Shown here piece by piece: positions 10,308 through 19,564 of a DNA stretch of 64,000 nucleotides (position 1 is the first letter of the stretch; each line of letters starts with the position of its first letter). The notes under the pieces are model-generated. The model saw only the letters and a list, made by a program, of their open reading frames with translations. It ran no database searches and was not told the DNA's origin. The stretch lies in the NCBI GenBank assembly GCA_945873295.1, contig CAMCCS010000002.1:37460-101459 (forward strand), written 5' to 3'. The translations under genes and the position numbers were made by a program. The stretch comes from an uncultured Clostridia bacterium (GTDB taxonomy: Bacteria; Bacillota; Clostridia; Oscillospirales; Oscillospiraceae).

Positions 10308-10868
10308 TTACCGCAGGCCTGCCGCTTCCATAATGGCTTCAATGGTTTCCACTTTCTGATCGCTCCAGGGATAACCCGAGTTCTCTACACCGGCGGTGGA
10401 TAGAATATCTTCCGCGCCGTCCTCCAGGAGCATCAGGTAGGCTTCGTCCACCCGGGCAAGCTTTTCGGCAAACACAGTCTGGGTATCATTTCCCATCCCG
10501 GACAGCCAGGAAACCGTTGCTTCCCGGATTTCCTCCGGATCCAAGCCGGTGTTGACACCCCAATCCAGAAGGTCCGCCGCTGCCCGCACTGCCGTCAAAA
10601 ATGAACCGGCAGTTGCAACCGTAACATTGTTGTTGATTTCATCCAATATCGGAAGTTCCAGTCCGGCGGAACTCCCTGCCGTTTCGCCAGTTTCCGGGAC
10701 AGCGGTTATCTCAGGGATATTCGCTGCTTCCTGAGCCTGCGTTGTTTCTTCCGCCTGGCTTACAGGTCCAGTCTGCGCAGTGATGTCAGGCTGGGATAAG
10801 CCGCTGCTTTGACACGCTGTAAGCAGCAAGGCTATTGCAATGGGAATCATCAAATATTTTTTGTTCAT
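10308..10868 (-). CDS. hypothetical lipoprotein
   Basis: Lipobox LLTAC after a signal peptide. Confidence 0.65.
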   Translation of the reverse strand: MNKKYLMIPIAIALLLTACQSSGLSQPDITAQTGPVSQAEETTQAQEAANIPEITAVPETGETAGSSAGLELPILDEINNNVTVATAGSFLTAVRAAADLLDWGVNTGLDPEEIREATVSWLSGMGNDTQTVFAEKLARVDEAYLMLLEDGAEDILSTAGVENSGYPWSDQKVETIEAIMEAAGLR

Positions 10869-10884
10869 TTTTCTCCTTTCAAAT

Positions 10885-11316
10885 TCATTTCCACTCCAGC
10901 ATTCCGTCTCCGCCCATGAGCGCAGTCATTTCTTCGATACGCTCCAACGGGAAAGGCGGCGCACACAGAGGCCGCAGAGCAATGCTCATGAGCTTCATCG
11001 GGTTATCGTCTGCCGCGATTCGGTTGGTGCAAAGACTGCCGCACCGTTTGCACCTGTGGACAACTGCCCATTCTCCCCCCTGCCGCACCCATACGGCAAT
11101 GGGTTCCATGATCCCTCCGCAGTCTGCTTCCCGGTCCCCGGGCTCAATATCCACATGCAGGCTGGACAGGCAGTTTGGGCAGTGGTTTCTGTGATTGCTT
11201 CCGGCACCATCCGGCACCACCGGCCTGCCGCAGACCTTACAGATAAAGCAGTCACGGCACGGATGGGTCTTATAATACCCTTGTTCGATTTTTTGACGTT
11301 TGTTTTCTCGGTTCAT
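10885..11316 (-). CDS. RNHCP-domain zinc-ribbon protein
   Basis: FICKVCGRPV..GSNHRNHCPNCLSSLHVD and final CxxC motif. Confidence 0.85.
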   Translation of the reverse strand: MNRENKRQKIEQGYYKTHPCRDCFICKVCGRPVVPDGAGSNHRNHCPNCLSSLHVDIEPGDREADCGGIMEPIAVWVRQGGEWAVVHRCKRCGSLCTNRIAADDNPMKLMSIALRPLCAPPFPLERIEEMTALMGGDGMLEWK

Positions 11317-11476
11317 TCATGATTCCTCCTGAAGTATGGTTAGCCCTCGGTCGGGAGGAACAGGGAATCCAGCCCGCTATCCCTCCCGGTCAGCGAACAG
11401 ACTCCAGTGTCACATGATTATAATTCAAACATTGTCTCCTTTTCTTTAAAAATTGTATTCACGCAAGGGCCCTAAA

Positions 11477-11585
11477 AAGAAAACAGGCGCAGAACATCCG
11501 CCGGTATCCGGCTGAAAGCTCTGCGTCTAAGCGTCTGGCTGTTCATTTTCCCGTCATCCGTAAAGTGACGGCAACTTGTTTTCTT
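11477..11585 (-). ncRNA. candidate structured RNA (three-way junction), family unknown
   Basis: Closing stem AAGAAAACA/TGTTTTCTT enclosing two GC hairpins; T-rich tail on the minus strand. Confidence 0.35.
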
Positions 11586-11703
11586 TCTTCAAATGAGGAG
11601 AAAGCCGAAACTTTACAGGAATCCCGGATCCTTACGCATTGCTATCATAGCACTTCCCGTCAAAAGTATCAATAGATGCTTTCCGATTTTCCATAAAAAT
11701 AAG

Positions 11704-11884
11704 AAAAACTTAAGGCAACACCGCACAATGGGGACAGCGGGCTTCGGCGGATCTTTTGCCCCAATCGTGCAGTATGAAAAATGGGAAATACATCCAGTAT
11801 TCCCGCATTTTCCATACTTTCGCTTGTGTCAAAATCTCTCGCCGAATCTCCTTGCCCCATTATGCGGTGCTGCCTTAACTTTTT
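11704..11884. repeat. large palindromic element, copy A
   Basis: 30-bp imperfect terminal inverted repeats (AAAAACTTAAGGCAACACCGCACAATGGGG) plus nested hairpins. Confidence 0.85.
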
Positions 11885-12420
11885 CATGGCAGATCCACAT
11901 AGACCGCTTCATGCTTTAACGCGGGGATGATTTTTTCCAGGAAGTCCTTCATGGAAAAGCGAATACTGGAGGTGTTGATGCAGGGGTGACAGGCAAACCA
12001 TTCCGCCTTGACTACATCCCGGTCAATGACCAGCTGAACGTTATTCTCTTTGTCATTCATCAGTCCCATAACACTGACAGAACCGGGGGTAATATCCAGA
12101 TACCGCTGCATATGTTCCCCATCCGCAAAAGACAGCCGGGAAACTCCCAGCTGTCCGGAAAGCTCCCTGGTCAGGAAGTGTTTATCCCCGGGTATAAGAA
12201 GCAAATAGAAATGGGTCTTTTGTCGGTTGCACAGAAACAGATTTTTACACATCGTGGCACCGAATATTTTGTCCACTTCCACACAGTCTTCCATTGTCAT
12301 CGCCGGATCATGGTCGATACGGTCAAAGGGCACGCCCAGCGTATCCAGAAAGTCGTAGGTACGGATCTCTTTTTCCATCCGCCCGGATTCATCCGCGGGC
12401 CTTCCTTTTTGCATTTCCAT
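11884..12420 (-). CDS. prolyl-tRNA deacylase / YbaK-ProX family
   Basis: VEVDKIFGATMCKNLFLCNRQKTHFYLLLIPGDKHFLTRELSGQLG...LMNDKENNVQLVID; start approximate. Confidence 0.8.
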   Translation of the reverse strand: MEMQKGRPADESGRMEKEIRTYDFLDTLGVPFDRIDHDPAMTMEDCVEVDKIFGATMCKNLFLCNRQKTHFYLLLIPGDKHFLTRELSGQLGVSRLSFADGEHMQRYLDITPGSVSVMGLMNDKENNVQLVIDRDVVKAEWFACHPCINTSSIRFSMKDFLEKIIPALKHEAVYVDLP

Positions 12421-12554
12421 TTGGGTTCTCCCTTTCTTTTTCACTGCTTACGGTTTGAAATCCATATCTTGTACCTGTTTATTTCTTCGCCCTGCAGCAG
12501 GCCATGGAAACTTCTTTTGCTTCTTCCATGGCCTGCCGAATAGGATCTGATATG

Positions 12555-13043
12555 TTATTCCGTAAAGGTCAGGGGGAAATCATACACCGCATGTCCGGAT
12601 TCCAAAACAGCACCGTTTACGGTAAGCAGGACGCTTTCGGCACCGTAAGCATCTAGGAATGTGTTCACAACGCTTTGAATCAGGAGGCTTTCTCCGGCAG
12701 TACCGAGAGAAAGCAGGCGCGTCTGAAATGCGGTGTTAAAATCGATGACAAGCTGCTTTTCATTTTGCGTCAGAGAATTCACTGCAGCGTCCTGGGGAAG
12801 AACGTCTTTCTCAATCAGCTGCTCCACAATCACCGTTTCGTTGATTTGCTCGACCTGCACCTCAGCGCGTACAAGTCCATCCGCGTTTTCATTCGAAGAA
12901 TAGACGGCAAGTGTCACTGCGGCAGGCTGGGCCTGGTTGGAAGCCTCCGTCTGGTTTATGGGCTCCGATGGTGCAGACGCACCCGAAGCAGCGCACCCGG
13001 TCAGCAGCATTGCGCACAAAAAAATCAGAATCAGCTTTTTCAT
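12555..13043 (-). CDS. GerMN-domain lipoprotein
   Basis: Lipobox LLTGC; VTLAVYSSNENADGLV..LGTAGESLLIQSVVNTFLDAYGAESVLLTVNG. Confidence 0.75.
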   Translation of the reverse strand: MKKLILIFLCAMLLTGCAASGASAPSEPINQTEASNQAQPAAVTLAVYSSNENADGLVRAEVQVEQINETVIVEQLIEKDVLPQDAAVNSLTQNEKQLVIDFNTAFQTRLLSLGTAGESLLIQSVVNTFLDAYGAESVLLTVNGAVLESGHAVYDFPLTFTE

Positions 13044-13173
13044 AATGCATCCTTTCTGGTCTGTTCCTGTTAATTGGGATCAGTTCGAAAATGATTATAT
13101 CACAGAGTCTTTTTCTTTCAAACAGGAAAAATCTGCCACAGAAGCAGCCGCATTTATTGGAAGCGGTCTTTTC

Positions 13174-14574
13174 TCAAAAGCTCTCTTTCAGTGCCGCTTT
13201 TCCCTGTTCTGTCACCGGCTTGATCCATTTCTTCGAATAGAAATGACGCTGCATCAGTAAATACCGGATTGGTTCATCCACATAGCAGCAGATGAAAATA
13301 GCCCAGTAGGGCAGCTTCCATACAAAGGCGGCAAGCAGGACACAGGGGATCAGCATGAGATACATAAATACGATCTCCAAAACAGTGCCGTATACCGCAT
13401 CTCCCGACGCGCGGTAGGTATCATTCTGGATCCAGTTACCCATCCGGATCACAGCTACAATCACAAAAAAGCCCAGAAAGAAGGTTCCGGCTTCATAAGA
13501 ATCGCCCGAGAGAGACATAGCATGCAGAAGCGGCCCACGTACAGCAAACAAGATAAGCCCTACAAGGAAAATGAACCCGCTGCAAAGATAAATCAGTCGC
13601 TTGCCCCGTTCATAAGCTGTTTTTAGTTGGCCGCCTCCCACACAGGTACCGACCAGTACCGATGCCGCATTGGAAAAACCGGCAAAAAAACCGATAATCA
13701 GGCCTTCGATGGTTCGAAAAACAGCCAGTGCCGCAATCACAGATTCCGGCTGTCTGCCCAACGTAACATTGATAATCATGTTGCCTACGCCGATCAGAAT
13801 CTCATTGCAGAGAATCGGAAAACATTTCTGAAAAAAGGTCACCACATGGGCTTGGTTCCAGGAGAAGTGGTTTTTGAGGTGAAACAGATAAGGAAAGCCT
13901 GTTCGCCATGCCATTATATAAAGCACAGCCAGATTCACAGCTGCCGCAATGGTGGTCGCCAGTGCTGCTCCCCGGATTCCCATAACCGGTAAGCCCAGCT
14001 TGCCGTAGATCAGAATCCAGTTCAGCAATAGATTAGTGGCGACGGAAGCCGCGGAAGCGATCAGCGGGATCTGGACCCGCTGGGTCGAACGGAGCAACGC
14101 GCTTACGGCCATGGAAAAGACCTGAAGCACATAGGCAAAGCCAACGATCCGAAGATACTGCACACCGATTCTCTGAATGGATGCTTTGTCTGTGTACAGC
14201 CGCATGACCGTCTCCGGGAAGAAGATCGCAAGAGAAGCGAACAGAAACGCCACACTCATCATACACAGCCATGTGAGTCCGTAGGACCTTTCGATTCCAG
14301 CGTCATCGTCCGCACCGTAATACTGGGAAAAGAAAAGCATCCCACCCCCGACAAAGCCCCAATACCCTGAAAACATCAGGGAGGAAAACTGGGCGCACAA
14401 ACCCAGGGCGCCAACAGACTTTTCTCCAAGTGGCGCGACCATCATAGTATCCACCATGCTGGCGGTGGTTGTAAGAAGGTTCTGCAGCGCAATGGGGATC
14501 GCGATCGCCGCCAGCCGTATCAGGAAGTCGCCCCAGGGGAATTGTTCTTTCCCGATTTTATTTTTGAGAGGCAT
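13174..14574 (-). CDS. MATE family efflux transporter
   Basis: 12-TM-like ORF; LLTTTASMVDTMMVAPLGEKSVGALGL. Confidence 0.9.
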   Translation of the reverse strand: MPLKNKIGKEQFPWGDFLIRLAAIAIPIALQNLLTTTASMVDTMMVAPLGEKSVGALGLCAQFSSLMFSGYWGFVGGGMLFFSQYYGADDDAGIERSYGLTWLCMMSVAFLFASLAIFFPETVMRLYTDKASIQRIGVQYLRIVGFAYVLQVFSMAVSALLRSTQRVQIPLIASAASVATNLLLNWILIYGKLGLPVMGIRGAALATTIAAAVNLAVLYIMAWRTGFPYLFHLKNHFSWNQAHVVTFFQKCFPILCNEILIGVGNMIINVTLGRQPESVIAALAVFRTIEGLIIGFFAGFSNAASVLVGTCVGGGQLKTAYERGKRLIYLCSGFIFLVGLILFAVRGPLLHAMSLSGDSYEAGTFFLGFFVIVAVIRMGNWIQNDTYRASGDAVYGTVLEIVFMYLMLIPCVLLAAFVWKLPYWAIFICCYVDEPIRYLLMQRHFYSKKWIKPVTEQGKAALKESF

Positions 14575-14585
14575 TTGTTCTCTCC

Positions 14586-15104
14586 TTAATTACATTGACC
14601 TTTTTCAAAAGAATAATAGATACAGTGGTGATTGCGGCCTCGGTAGGCAATATCTTCTTCTACAGTGGTTTTCCGCATCCCGCATTTCTCCATGACCCGG
14701 ATACTGGCGGTATTTTCTTCAAAAGCGCCTGTTATAATCTCAGAAACTCCATTTTCCAGAAGCATTTCTATCACAGCTTTCAGCATTTCAGTTGCGAATC
14801 CCCTGCCCCAAAAGGACGGATGGATAACATAGCCCAGTTCCATGCTGCCGTCCTTTCTTTCCACCTCATTGACAAAGCCGATGAGCCGGTCTTCCAGGAA
14901 GATGCCCCTTTCAAATCGCTGATCTGACAGAGAATACTGTGCTATCTTCTGAACCAAGCCGTTCAGCGCTTCCCTGGTTTGAAAATCCGGGATCATGTAG
15001 GTGTTCTTGATCTGGGGATTTGTTAAAATTTCCGCTAAATCCGGAAAATCCTTTGTCCGGAAAGGCATAATTTCCAATCGCTCCGTCTTGATATATGCTT
15101 TCAT
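14586..15104 (-). CDS. GNAT family N-acetyltransferase (RimJ-like)
   Basis: ELGYVIHPSFWGRGFATEMLKAVIEMLL..SIRVMEKCGMRK. Confidence 0.9.
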   Translation of the reverse strand: MKAYIKTERLEIMPFRTKDFPDLAEILTNPQIKNTYMIPDFQTREALNGLVQKIAQYSLSDQRFERGIFLEDRLIGFVNEVERKDGSMELGYVIHPSFWGRGFATEMLKAVIEMLLENGVSEIITGAFEENTASIRVMEKCGMRKTTVEEDIAYRGRNHHCIYYSFEKGQCN

Positions 15105-15289
15105 AATAACCCCTTATGTGGCCCTACTGGCTTGCCCAATTTCCCCTGAAAGATGCCGGTCTCTACGGCAAGCTGATTCATTATATACAGAGCTGCTTCC
15201 TGTGTCAACAGATTCGTTATTTCATTTCTCCGTTTGTATTTTTTCAGATTGATATAAAAACTGCCACTTCTTTCAAAAGTGGCGGTTTT

Positions 15290-15334
15290 TGGAGCTAGTG
15301 ACCTGACTCGAACAGGCGACCTTCTCATTACGAG
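15290..15334 (-). repeat. displaced 3' fragment of tRNA-Thr(CGT), putative att site
   Basis: 45 nt identical to 16470-16514 of the intact tRNA, then diverges. Confidence 0.85.
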
Positions 15335-15734
15335 CGCGCACTAAAGTATTTGGCAGCTTCTCGTAACTTGCGGAAAATGCTGGTATTGCAAGCACTTTTC
15401 CGATTCCAAGGTTTTGTGTCATCCCGTCTTATGGGGTATCATTAGGCCATTTTTAAGGAACGACAACGCCAAATTAACGCCAAGTTTCCACCAAGTGCTG
15501 TTTCCGAAAAAGCTGCCGGTACTGACAGGCTTGACATTCCCAACTTTTAAGGATGGATTCGGGCTTTGTTTTCTCAGGTTCAAAAAACGACAATTCCGAA
15601 CTTTTACGGATTCTTTTAGGAAAGTCCCAATTTCACTGAATCCACGCGGTTTCCGCTGTTGTGTGTATTGCGCAATTACAGATAATATTACTTAATTTGA
15701 AAAGCCGGAAGGATACTATTCCCTCCGGCTTCCT

Positions 15735-16037
15735 TCAAAATGAACTTCTGGCGTAACGCACCGTCACAATCAAAACCTGCTTGTGTGCTTCATCAATTCG
15801 GTAAATGACAATGTAGTTCTTTACCATGAGCTGCCGATACCCGCTGTGTGCAAAGGAACCGGTCCGGCGCTCCGAGCAGCGATAAGGCAGGTACTCTAAT
15901 GACAAGATTTCGGATTCCAGCGCATCCAGCAATTCCGCAGCAACCCCCGGCTCCTGTAGGTTGCTCGCAATATAGCCGTAGATTTCATCCAAATCCTGCA
16001 ACGCCTGATTCATCAGGCGAACTTCGTATTTATCCAA
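15735..16037 (-). CDS. RelE/ParE-family toxin
   Basis: MNQALQDLDEIYGYIASNL...YRQLMVKNYIVIYRIDEAHKQVLIVTVRYARSSF; TTG start after GGAGG, overlaps the antitoxin by 8 nt. Confidence 0.85.
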   Translation of the reverse strand: MDKYEVRLMNQALQDLDEIYGYIASNLQEPGVAAELLDALESEILSLEYLPYRCSERRTGSFAHSGYRQLMVKNYIVIYRIDEAHKQVLIVTVRYARSSF

Positions 16038-16296
16038 AGTGTTTCCTCCGCAGGGAGGCCAGAGCAGCACGAGCATCGTGGGACTCATGGGTTCTCATAT
16101 ACTCCGATTCTGCTTTCCCAATAGCAGCGTCGATGGAAGCTGTTTCAATCAGATCCTCATAAGCCTCAATGCTCATGACAACAAGATCTCCATAGCCGTT
16201 TTTCGTGATAAAAATGGGTTCCCGTTTGGCGTGGCAGATGTCAGAAATCTCTGTGGTATTCCGCAAATCTGTGATCGGGCGAATTTGTGGCATAAT
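16030..16296 (-). CDS. Phd/YefM-family antitoxin
   Basis: IRPITDLRNTTEISDICHAKREPIFITKNGYGDLVVMSIEAYE; start at MPQIRP (approximate). Confidence 0.9.
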   Translation of the reverse strand: MMPQIRPITDLRNTTEISDICHAKREPIFITKNGYGDLVVMSIEAYEDLIETASIDAAIGKAESEYMRTHESHDARAALASLRRKHFG

Positions 16297-16434
16297 GCCA
16301 CCTCCTTTCATGCCATTATTATAGCATTATTATGTGCAAAGTTCAAGCAGAAAATGAGAAAGTCTGATGTATTAAAAAGAAAATAACGCCAAGCCATTTT
16401 GAGGGTCTTTCAAACCACCCCGAAAGGTGCGAAA

Positions 16435-16467
16435 AACCGCCGTTTTCGTGGTGAAAACGGCGGTTTT
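16435..16467 (-). terminator. intrinsic terminator of tRNA-Thr
   Basis: AACCGCCGTTTTCACCACGAAAACGGCGGTTTTT. Confidence 0.75.
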
Positions 16468-16469
16468 TG

Positions 16470-16545
16470 TGGAGCTAGTGACCTGACTCGAACAGGCGAC
16501 CTTCTCATTACGAGTGAGATGCACTACCGACTGTGCTACACTAGC
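16470..16545 (-). tRNA. tRNA-Thr (anticodon CGT)
   Basis: GCTAGTGTAGCACAGTCGGTAGTGCATCTCACTCGTAATGAGAAGGTCGCCTGTTCGAGTCAGGTCACTAGCTCCA folds as a cloverleaf with encoded CCA. Confidence 0.95.
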
Positions 16546-16617
16546 GTCATTTGCCCAATCATTATAATGGGAATCGGGCAAAATGTCAATCCTTTTTTCT
16601 GAAAAAGAGAATCTGCT

Positions 16618-17193
16618 TTACGACGGCTCCTTTTCTCCCATTTCCCGCAGAACAGCCAGCCGGTCACGGATCTGCAAAAGATCATCAAAGGTCTCGGGAC
16701 GCTTGGAAAGGTCCCTCAGCAGAGCGGACGGATGGTAGATAGCAGTGAGCCAAACCTGACCACCCTGAAACCAGGCGCCATGTTCCCGGGTAATACGGAA
16801 ATCCGGGCGGATGAGCCGCTGGGCGGCAATACGGCCCAGACAGACGATGATTTTCGGCCGAACCAACTCAATCTGCTCTTTCAGGTAGCCGAAACAGGCA
16901 TCCTGCTCGTCCTCCTGGGGATCCCGGTTTCTGGGTGGCCGGCATTTCACAATATTGGCAATATAGCAGCAGGTCCGGTCCAGATCGATAATGGACAGCA
17001 TATCATCAAGGAGCTTTCCGGCAGGGCCTACAAAGGGAACCCCCTGCAGATCTTCCTGCTCTCCCGGCCCCTCTCCGACAAACATGATGTCCGCCTCCCG
17101 GTTGCCGACACCAAACACCACATTGGTGCGGGTTCGGCACAGGCCACAGCAGGTACATGCCATGCACTGTTTTTCCAGGGTCTGCCAATCCAT
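16618..17193 (-). CDS. uracil-DNA glycosylase (family 4-like)
   Basis: [54 protein letters not shown]. Confidence 0.95.
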   Translation of the reverse strand: MDWQTLEKQCMACTCCGLCRTRTNVVFGVGNREADIMFVGEGPGEQEDLQGVPFVGPAGKLLDDMLSIIDLDRTCCYIANIVKCRPPRNRDPQEDEQDACFGYLKEQIELVRPKIIVCLGRIAAQRLIRPDFRITREHGAWFQGGQVWLTAIYHPSALLRDLSKRPETFDDLLQIRDRLAVLREMGEKEPS

Positions 17194-17197
17194 AATC

Positions 17198-18706
17198 TCA
17201 CTGGCTCCTTCTGCGTCCGGCTCTGCGGCGGCGGCGCTGGGCTCTGCGGCGCTGCCGCAGGTAGGAATTGATTACAAGGTAACCGACAACCGGAACGATG
17301 ATTACAAGGCACACAATCCATACAACTTTTCCCCAGCCGGAACTGTCATTGCTGCCTGTGGTCAGGCCCCGAATGGAAAGGCCGGAATTATCCGAGCTTT
17401 TCACTGCTTCCATGGCAAACAACTCCGCTTCCATCAGGCAGGATTCCCGGTACCACAGCTGCATGGTACCGATCTTCTGACCCTTTTCTATTGGAGCGGT
17501 AGGCCCTCCAATAATATCAAACTCCCGGATCAGATTCTCCATATGGGCATTCACCGGGAGAATCGAGTCAATATTTACCTGTACCTCAGCAACAACATCG
17601 CTTTCTCCGCCGATTACCGGAAACTGTTCAAAAGCCTGTCCTTCGTAAAGCACGCGGTTAATCTTGAAGTTATTGAAGATATACTGAAGAAGGTCCTGCA
17701 TATCGTCATAGTTACCGTACTTTTCCACGGTGCCCCGTTCCGTATAGGTACGGGGGCAGCCAAGAACGACCATGACATAATTCATTTTTTCGTCCCTGCT
17801 CTTTGCCGTACAGACAAGTCCGGCACCGGATGCGGCAGATACATAGGTCTGCATACCGCCAGTGACTTTTTCATCCATGTACACCTGCAGGATATGGTTA
17901 TCGATCAGGTAGTTGGTAGTCAGAAGGTTTCGTTCTTCAGAGCGGTTTGTAGCCGGAACCGTGTAGCTTACAGTTCCAAAGACTTCACGGAAAGTCTCGT
18001 TCTGGATGGCTGCTGTCACAATTTTCGCCATATCACGGGCAGTAGTGTGCTGATCCGCGTTGTCAAGGCCATGAACATTGGCAAACTCGGTGTGAGAGCA
18101 TCCCATTTCCTTAACCCGCTGGTTCATAAGCTCCACAAACGCGGTCATATTACCAGCAATGTGTTCCGCAATGGCGATGGCAGCATCATTTGCCTGCTCC
18201 AAAATAAGACAGTACACCAGATCGCCCACCGTCACTTCCTCGGCTTCTTTCAGATTCTTGTTGATGGAACCGGCAGGAAGACGGGAAATGTTCCGGCTGC
18301 TGACCACAACTACATCATCCATATTGCACCGCTCAATGGCAATCAGGGCCGTAACAATCTTGGACAAAGCGCCGGGGCGCAGCTCCAGGTCGGGATTATA
18401 GGCGTAAACCACCGTTTGGGTATTCACCTCATAGACAAAGGCCGCCTGCGCGCCCTCCAGTCTCCGGTCAGAACCACCCAGGGGCTTTTCTCCGTCAATT
18501 GTCCGGCAGCCATAAAGCTGGCTAACACTGCCGAAAGGCGCGTCCGACACAGGGACGGTTGCGTCCGGGTCCGGTACCGTCTCCGTCGGCGGGACATAGC
18601 TTTCCGTCGGCGCGGAAGTTGTTTCCGCTGCGGAAACAGGGACCGGAAAAACACCCATGAGGATGGAAAGGGCAAGCAGTGTGCAAAGAATCCACTTTTT
18701 TTTCAT
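17198..18706 (-). CDS. D-alanyl-D-alanine carboxypeptidase
   Basis: Penicillin-binding motifs (SKIV, SRN-like, KTG-like GGMQ region); C-terminal TM. Confidence 0.85.
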   Translation of the reverse strand: MKKKWILCTLLALSILMGVFPVPVSAAETTSAPTESYVPPTETVPDPDATVPVSDAPFGSVSQLYGCRTIDGEKPLGGSDRRLEGAQAAFVYEVNTQTVVYAYNPDLELRPGALSKIVTALIAIERCNMDDVVVVSSRNISRLPAGSINKNLKEAEEVTVGDLVYCLILEQANDAAIAIAEHIAGNMTAFVELMNQRVKEMGCSHTEFANVHGLDNADQHTTARDMAKIVTAAIQNETFREVFGTVSYTVPATNRSEERNLLTTNYLIDNHILQVYMDEKVTGGMQTYVSAASGAGLVCTAKSRDEKMNYVMVVLGCPRTYTERGTVEKYGNYDDMQDLLQYIFNNFKINRVLYEGQAFEQFPVIGGESDVVAEVQVNIDSILPVNAHMENLIREFDIIGGPTAPIEKGQKIGTMQLWYRESCLMEAELFAMEAVKSSDNSGLSIRGLTTGSNDSSGWGKVVWIVCLVIIVPVVGYLVINSYLRQRRRAQRRRRRAGRRRSQ

Positions 18707-18735
18707 ATTTCCCCCGCAATATCCTGCTGCCGGAC

Positions 18736-18764
18736 TTGTCCGGCAGGAAAAAATCGTGTATAAT
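18736..18764 (+). promoter_or_regulatory. sigma-A-like promoter of the two-component operon
   Basis: TTGTCC-17 nt-TATAAT. Confidence 0.65.
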
Positions 18765-18883
18765 ATTTTATATTATATCAGCTTTTCCCGTCCCCGTCAA
18801 TGTGCAGTTGCAAAACCGGGGACGAGAAGACCGGGAGATCGCCCGGCTTTTTCTCCCAGCGGAACAAAAGCAGGAGGTGTTTT

Positions 18884-19564
18884 ATGAAAATTTTGGTTGT
18901 GGACGATGAAGATCTGTTGGTAAAAGGGATCAAATTTAATCTGCGAAATGACGGGTACGAGGTTATTACCGGCAGCAATGGCCTGGATGCCGTCCGGCTG
19001 GCGCAGGAAGAAAAACCGGATCTGATTGTGCTGGATATTATGATGCCGGAGATGGACGGACTGACTGCATGCAGCCGGATTCGGGAATTTTCCAATATTC
19101 CAATTATCTTTCTTACCGCGAAATCCGATGATATGGACAAGCTTATCGGCTTTGACCACGGCACCGACGACTATCTGACAAAGCCTTTTAATATTCTGGA
19201 GCTGAAGGCACGGATCCGGGCGCTGCTTCGCCGGACCGGTGCCGGGGAGCAGGAAAAAAACGGTAACAAGCTCACCATTGGTTCTATTACCCTGGACTTA
19301 GATGCCCGGAATGCCTATAAGGGCGATGAAATGGCTGACCTGACCGCCAAGGAATTTGATGTAATCGAATTTCTCATGCGCAACCCCAACCGGGTCTATT
19401 CCCGGGAAGCCCTCCTGGACACGATCTGGGCCTACGAGTACCGCAGCGATATTCGTACAGTGGATGTCCATATTCGCCGGCTGCGGGAAAAGCTGGAAGA
19501 AAATCCTGCCGAACCAAAGTATATCCTGACAAAATGGGGAGTTGGTTACTATTTCCGCAAATAA
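18884..19564 (+). CDS. two-component response regulator (OmpR/winged helix)
   Basis: MKILVVDDEDLLVKGI..LDIMMPEMDG..DVHIRRLREKL. Confidence 0.95.
   Translation: MKILVVDDEDLLVKGIKFNLRNDGYEVITGSNGLDAVRLAQEEKPDLIVLDIMMPEMDGLTACSRIREFSNIPIIFLTAKSDDMDKLIGFDHGTDDYLTKPFNILELKARIRALLRRTGAGEQEKNGNKLTIGSITLDLDARNAYKGDEMADLTAKEFDVIEFLMRNPNRVYSREALLDTIWAYEYRSDIRTVDVHIRRLREKLEENPAEPKYILTKWGVGYYFRK

Noticed and set aside
12497-12536. GCAGGCCATGGAA...TTCCATGGCCTGC 13-bp hairpin
   Set aside because: Likely an intergenic terminator or stabilising hairpin; no T-run and no second copy seen, so not promoted to a finding.
15101-15328. 75-aa ORF beginning MRRSPVRVRSLAPKTATF
   Set aside because: Its N-terminus is a translation of the displaced tRNA fragment; not a protein gene.
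15290-15365. second tRNA-Thr gene
   Set aside because: Only the 3' 45 nt match; the 5' half (acceptor and D arm) is absent.
16991-18763. 590-aa plus-strand ORF
   Set aside because: Lies opposite the uracil-DNA glycosylase and D,D-carboxypeptidase genes; low-complexity shadow ORF.
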